Of a DNA stretch of 8,636 nucleotides, positions 6,777 to 8,636 are shown piece by piece (position 1 is the stretch's first letter; the number at the start of each line of letters is the position of its first letter). The notes beneath the pieces were generated by a model. The model saw only the letters and a list, made by a program, of their open reading frames with translations, was not told where the DNA came from and made no database searches. Position numbers and translations under genes: made by a program. This DNA is from an uncultured Bacillota bacterium. GTDB lineage: Bacteria > Bacillota > Clostridia > Peptostreptococcales > Anaerovoracaceae. The DNA lies in NCBI GenBank assembly GCA_946631075.1, contig CAMOZS010000059.1, forward strand, positions 1 through 8,636, given 5' to 3'.

Positions 6777-6849
6777 GCGCCATTAGGGACTCGAACCCCA
6801 AACCTCCGCATTCGTAGTGCGTTACTCTATCCAATTGAGCTAATGGCGC
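6773..6849 (-). tRNA. tRNA-Arg(ACG), CCA end encoded
   Basis: The - strand folds as a full cloverleaf: acceptor GCGCCAT/ATGGCGC, D stem GCTC/GAGT with loop AATTGGATA, anticodon loop CTACGAA (anticodon ACG), T stem TGGGG/CCCTA with loop TTCGAGT, discriminator G and encoded CCA (6775-6773). It is 74 nt without CCA. The anticodon stem ACGCA/TGCGG has an A27-G43 mismatch at its outer end, and the other four pairs are good. ACG is normally edited to ICG, which reads CGU, CGC and CGA. A consensus promoter lies just upstream and a hairpin terminator directly follows, so it is an independent single-gene unit. Confidence 0.96.
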
Positions 6850-6879
6850 TCATGTCGATTCTTTTCGACGCCGACTGTT

Positions 6880-6909
6880 ATTATACATGATATGTCCCGC
6901 CAGTGTCAA
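6880..6909 (-). promoter_or_regulatory. tRNA-Arg promoter, perfect -35 and -10
   Basis: On the - strand TTGACA (6909-6904) and TATAAT (6885-6880) are both exact consensus with an 18-bp spacer. The start of transcription would be near 6873, giving a leader of about 24 nt. The leader contains a small hairpin GTCGA/TCGAC (6869-6854) just before the tRNA 5' end. A strong sigma-A promoter like this is typical for stable RNA genes. Confidence 0.85.
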
Positions 6910-6949
6910 AGGAATTCTGAAACTTTTTGTATCTCCCGCCGGGTTCAGG

Positions 6950-7723
6950 TTATCTGAACACCTGATAGGTCACCCGGATCCGGTCCTTGCGGGTGGATCC
7001 GCCCACCTGGCTCAGGATGACCCGGCCCTTGCCCCGCAGGACGATCTTATCCCCCTCCTGAAGGATCTGATCGGTCTTCATCGCCTCCATGCTGTTGACA
7101 CTGACCAGTCCCCTCCGGATGGCCTCCCCTGCCTTTGCGCGGGACATGCGAAAGGCGGAGGCGGTCACACTGTCCAGACGAAGTGAAGCCACCGTATCGG
7201 TCTGGGTAACTGCCTTCCCCCTGGCGATATACAGCTGGTCGATGGGCAGGACCTGGGTGGACAGCCAGGTGTGTCCGGCCTTGGCGTAGTTCATGTGGAT
7301 GAAATCCGCCATTGCCGTCTCCACGATGATGTCGGCGCCGGGCCCGATCTCCGATTCCTCATCCCGGACCAGGATATCGCCGGTCACCTCCCGGTCGATG
7401 CCCAGAGCCAGGACCGATCCCAGATAGTCCCGGTGGCTGAGCTTCCGGCCGCCTTTCGCGCAGGAGACCCGGATCACCCGGACCAGGTCCTTCAGATCCT
7501 CCTCCCCCGCGTAGTCCGGCAGGAAGACCGGCATGCAGCGCTCCGCGTCATCGAAGCCACCATAAAAACGGACGGTCACCGGCAGGCTCCTGCCCCGGAT
7601 CATCTCCTCCGCGATCCGCCGCTGATGACTGTCAAGAAAGTCCCCGGATGTGATCATATATCGGTCTGCCGCCTGAGCAGCCTTGTCCTCCAGCCGCGCC
7701 ACAAGCAGCGCATCATCGTTCAT
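6950..7723 (-). CDS. ylmH: YlmH-like S4-domain RNA-binding protein
   Basis: The 257-residue protein matches YlmH of Bacillus in length and layout: an N-terminal part with DRYMITSGDFLDSHQ (20-34), the family block HRDYLGSVLALGIDREVTGDILV (97-119), and an S4 RNA-binding domain (about 179-238) with SLRLDSVTASAFRMSRAKA and GDKIVLRGKGR. B. subtilis YlmH (RqcP2) binds ribosomes and is linked to ribosome-associated quality control, where poly-Ala tails are added to stalled chains; that role is carried over here by homology. The start at 7723 follows GAGGAA lying within the last codons of the upstream gene, whose stop is only 6 bp away, so the two are probably translationally coupled. A 6-bp stem spans the stop codon (6943-6959) but has no U tract. 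Confidence 0.9.
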   Translation of the reverse strand: MNDDALLVARLEDKAAQAADRYMITSGDFLDSHQRRIAEEMIRGRSLPVTVRFYGGFDDAERCMPVFLPDYAGEEDLKDLVRVIRVSCAKGGRKLSHRDYLGSVLALGIDREVTGDILVRDEESEIGPGADIIVETAMADFIHMNYAKAGHTWLSTQVLPIDQLYIARGKAVTQTDTVASLRLDSVTASAFRMSRAKAGEAIRRGLVSVNSMEAMKTDQILQEGDKIVLRGKGRVILSQVGGSTRKDRIRVTYQVFR

Positions 7724-7729
7724 CTTATC

Positions 7730-8116
7730 TTATTTCCTCGTCTTGTTAAGTTCCTCGTCTTCTTCTACCTTTTCAAACACCATCCGGGTCCCCTGGGGAT
7801 CCGTCATGACCAGACGGCCTTCCGAAATGGACAGCCGGTACTCGATAAAGATCTGGGCCGCCAGCTCCACCTGCAGACGGTGGCCGGACCGGGTCACCGG
7901 GATCTGCTCGTTTCCGATGAAATAGGCCGCCCTGCCCTCATCGAAGCTCAGGGTATACTGGAGGGATCCTGCCGGAAAAAAGGCCAGATGGTCCCCTTCC
8001 ATGACCCCGACGCTGACCCACATCCCGTCCAGATCATCAGCCGAGACGAACCAGGCCAGGATGGCCCCCGCGATCACAAAAATCAGGCATGTAAAAAACA
8101 GATAGGTCAGATTCAT
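7730..8116 (-). CDS. small membrane-anchored protein of unknown function
   Basis: I do not recognise this 128-residue protein. Residues about 4-24 form a hydrophobic anchor; the rest (about 27-116) is likely to lie outside the membrane, although the few charges near the anchor make topology uncertain. The soluble part alternates hydrophobic and polar residues (LDGMWVSV, YTLSFDEGRAAYFI, YRLSISEGRLVMT), suggesting a small beta-sheet or lipocalin-like fold, and ends in an acidic and then basic tail (VEEDEELNKTRK). AAAGGG lies about 10 nt before the ATG. It sits between the sugar kinase (30 bp upstream) and ylmH (6 bp downstream), so it is most likely in one operon with them. That it is a real gene is supported by tight spacing, a ribosome site and codon use like its neighbours. 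Confidence 0.7.
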   Translation of the reverse strand: MNLTYLFFTCLIFVIAGAILAWFVSADDLDGMWVSVGVMEGDHLAFFPAGSLQYTLSFDEGRAAYFIGNEQIPVTRSGHRLQVELAAQIFIEYRLSISEGRLVMTDPQGTRMVFEKVEEDEELNKTRK

Positions 8117-8146
8117 TCTCTGCTACCCTTTCCGCCGGACTCTGCC

Positions 8147-8635
8147 CTACTCGCCCATTTCGGCCAGAGTCGGCATGGCCGGGATGGCCCCCGGTCTGGA
8201 GCAGGTCCTGGCTGCCGCCCGGTTGGCGAAATCCAGATGCTCCCGGAGCACCGCTTCGGACATCCCTTCAAGGTCGATGCTCCCGTCCTCACCGGCAAAG
8301 CGGAGCATCCTTGAAAGGACCGCTCCCAGGAAGGTGTCCCCGGCTCCGTTGGTATCCGCGACCTGTACCGAAATGCCCGGGATGGATCCGGTGATCTCTC
8401 CCAGCCGGTAGAAGACGCCTTCGCTTCCCAGGGTCACCAGGACCAGGCGGATCCCATGCTCCGCCAGGATCCGGCTGCCCTCCTCCAGATTTTCCGTTCC
8501 GGTCAGAAGGGGCAGTTCCTCATCGGACACTTTAAGGATGTCCACCAGATCGAAGGGGTCCTTCATCCAGCGGACCGCCTCTTCTCTGTCCCGCCACAGG
8601 GCCGGCCGGAAATTGGGATCGTAGCTGATCAGAAC
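8147..8635 (-). CDS. PfkB-family sugar kinase, probably fructokinase (5' part outside window)
   Basis: Only the last 162 residues are present; the frame is open to the right edge, and the family is about 310-320 residues, so roughly half is missing. Visible are ISYDPNFRPALW (residues 3-14 of the fragment), LKVSDEELPLLTG, LVTLGSEGVFYR and the second PfkB signature DTNGAGDTF, whose Asp (fragment residue 100) is the expected catalytic base. The end, GAIPAMPTLAEM, is typical of bacterial fructokinases. These enzymes phosphorylate a sugar, often fructose, with ATP in the cytoplasm. The substrate cannot be fixed from this half. An internal ATG at 8566 is not the start, since the DPNFRP motif lies upstream of it. 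The gene ends 30 bp before the small membrane protein and probably leads this operon. Confidence 0.9.
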   Translation of the reverse strand, partial: VLISYDPNFRPALWRDREEAVRWMKDPFDLVDILKVSDEELPLLTGTENLEEGSRILAEHGIRLVLVTLGSEGVFYRLGEITGSIPGISVQVADTNGAGDTFLGAVLSRMLRFAGEDGSIDLEGMSEAVLREHLDFANRAAARTCSRPGAIPAMPTLAEMGE

Positions 8636-8636
8636 G

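Noticed and set aside
6943..6959. 6-bp stem GTTCAG/CTGAAC over the ylmH stop codon as a terminator
   Set aside because: It is short and no U tract follows on the - strand. It could still be a weak structural element.
7271..8314. A 347-codon + strand open frame opposite ylmH, the small membrane gene and the sugar kinase
   Set aside because: It is again codon-aligned with the real genes on the - strand, with low-complexity His/Asp/Pro-rich translation. The same explanation applies to 5672-6349 and 4391-5257.
989..8635. All six - strand protein genes lie in the same reading frame, with every spacer a multiple of three
   Set aside because: Each gene ends in its own stop codon and has its own ribosome site, so no readthrough is implied. 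With six genes, chance is an adequate explanation.
1..8636. CRISPR array, insertion sequence, prophage or defence island
   Set aside because: I see no regularly spaced repeats, transposase, integrase or terminal inverted repeats. Gene content is housekeeping and surface functions.

Overview
The window looks like chromosomal DNA from a GC-rich member of the Bacillota, probably class Clostridia (Lachnospiraceae or a relative). I infer this from family content and not from any marker phylogeny. The families are a YolD-like segment next to an SRAP protein, a YlmH-type S4 protein, PgeF, a secreted CotH-kinase protein with Listeria-Bacteroides and Big_2 repeats, and a DUF2207 membrane protein with a Gly-rich tail ending in SW. 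Codon use is strongly biased: TTA, CTA and TCA are almost absent over long stretches.

Layout. One + strand reading frame (28-975) joins a YolD-like segment to an SRAP (SOS response-associated peptidase, YedK/HMCES) domain. A strong internal Shine-Dalgarno and ATG at 341-354 would place the catalytic Cys at position 2 of a 207-residue protein. Everything else protein-coding is on the - strand. Read in the direction of transcription it runs: a PfkB-family sugar kinase cut by the right edge (8147-8635), a small membrane-anchored protein of unknown function (7730-8116), a YlmH-like S4 protein (6950-7723), tRNA-Arg(ACG) with its own consensus promoter and terminator (6773-6849), pgeF (5693-6598), a CotH-kinase surface protein (2972-5641) and a DUF2207 membrane protein (989-2932). 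The last gene converges on the SRAP gene with 13 bp between stop codons.

How the genes fit together. The YolD/SRAP locus is a DNA-damage module; a Y-family polymerase just left of the window would be the expected partner but is not visible. The CotH and DUF2207 genes are 39 bp apart and probably co-transcribed, possibly from pgeF onward, giving a cell-envelope group: peptidoglycan proofreading enzyme, exported kinase-like surface protein and multi-pass membrane protein. The sugar kinase, small membrane protein and ylmH are tightly packed and form a second likely operon. The 351-bp gap between ylmH and pgeF holds the tRNA-Arg, its promoter, a long bidirectional terminator hairpin, a decayed tRNA-like sequence facing the other way, and a probable pgeF promoter.

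I see no CRISPR array, transposase, integrase or obvious phage gene. The points most worth a second look are the in-frame YolD-SRAP arrangement, the tRNA remnant sharing a terminator with tRNA-Arg, the high density of the palindrome GGATCC, and the CotH/DUF2207 pair.
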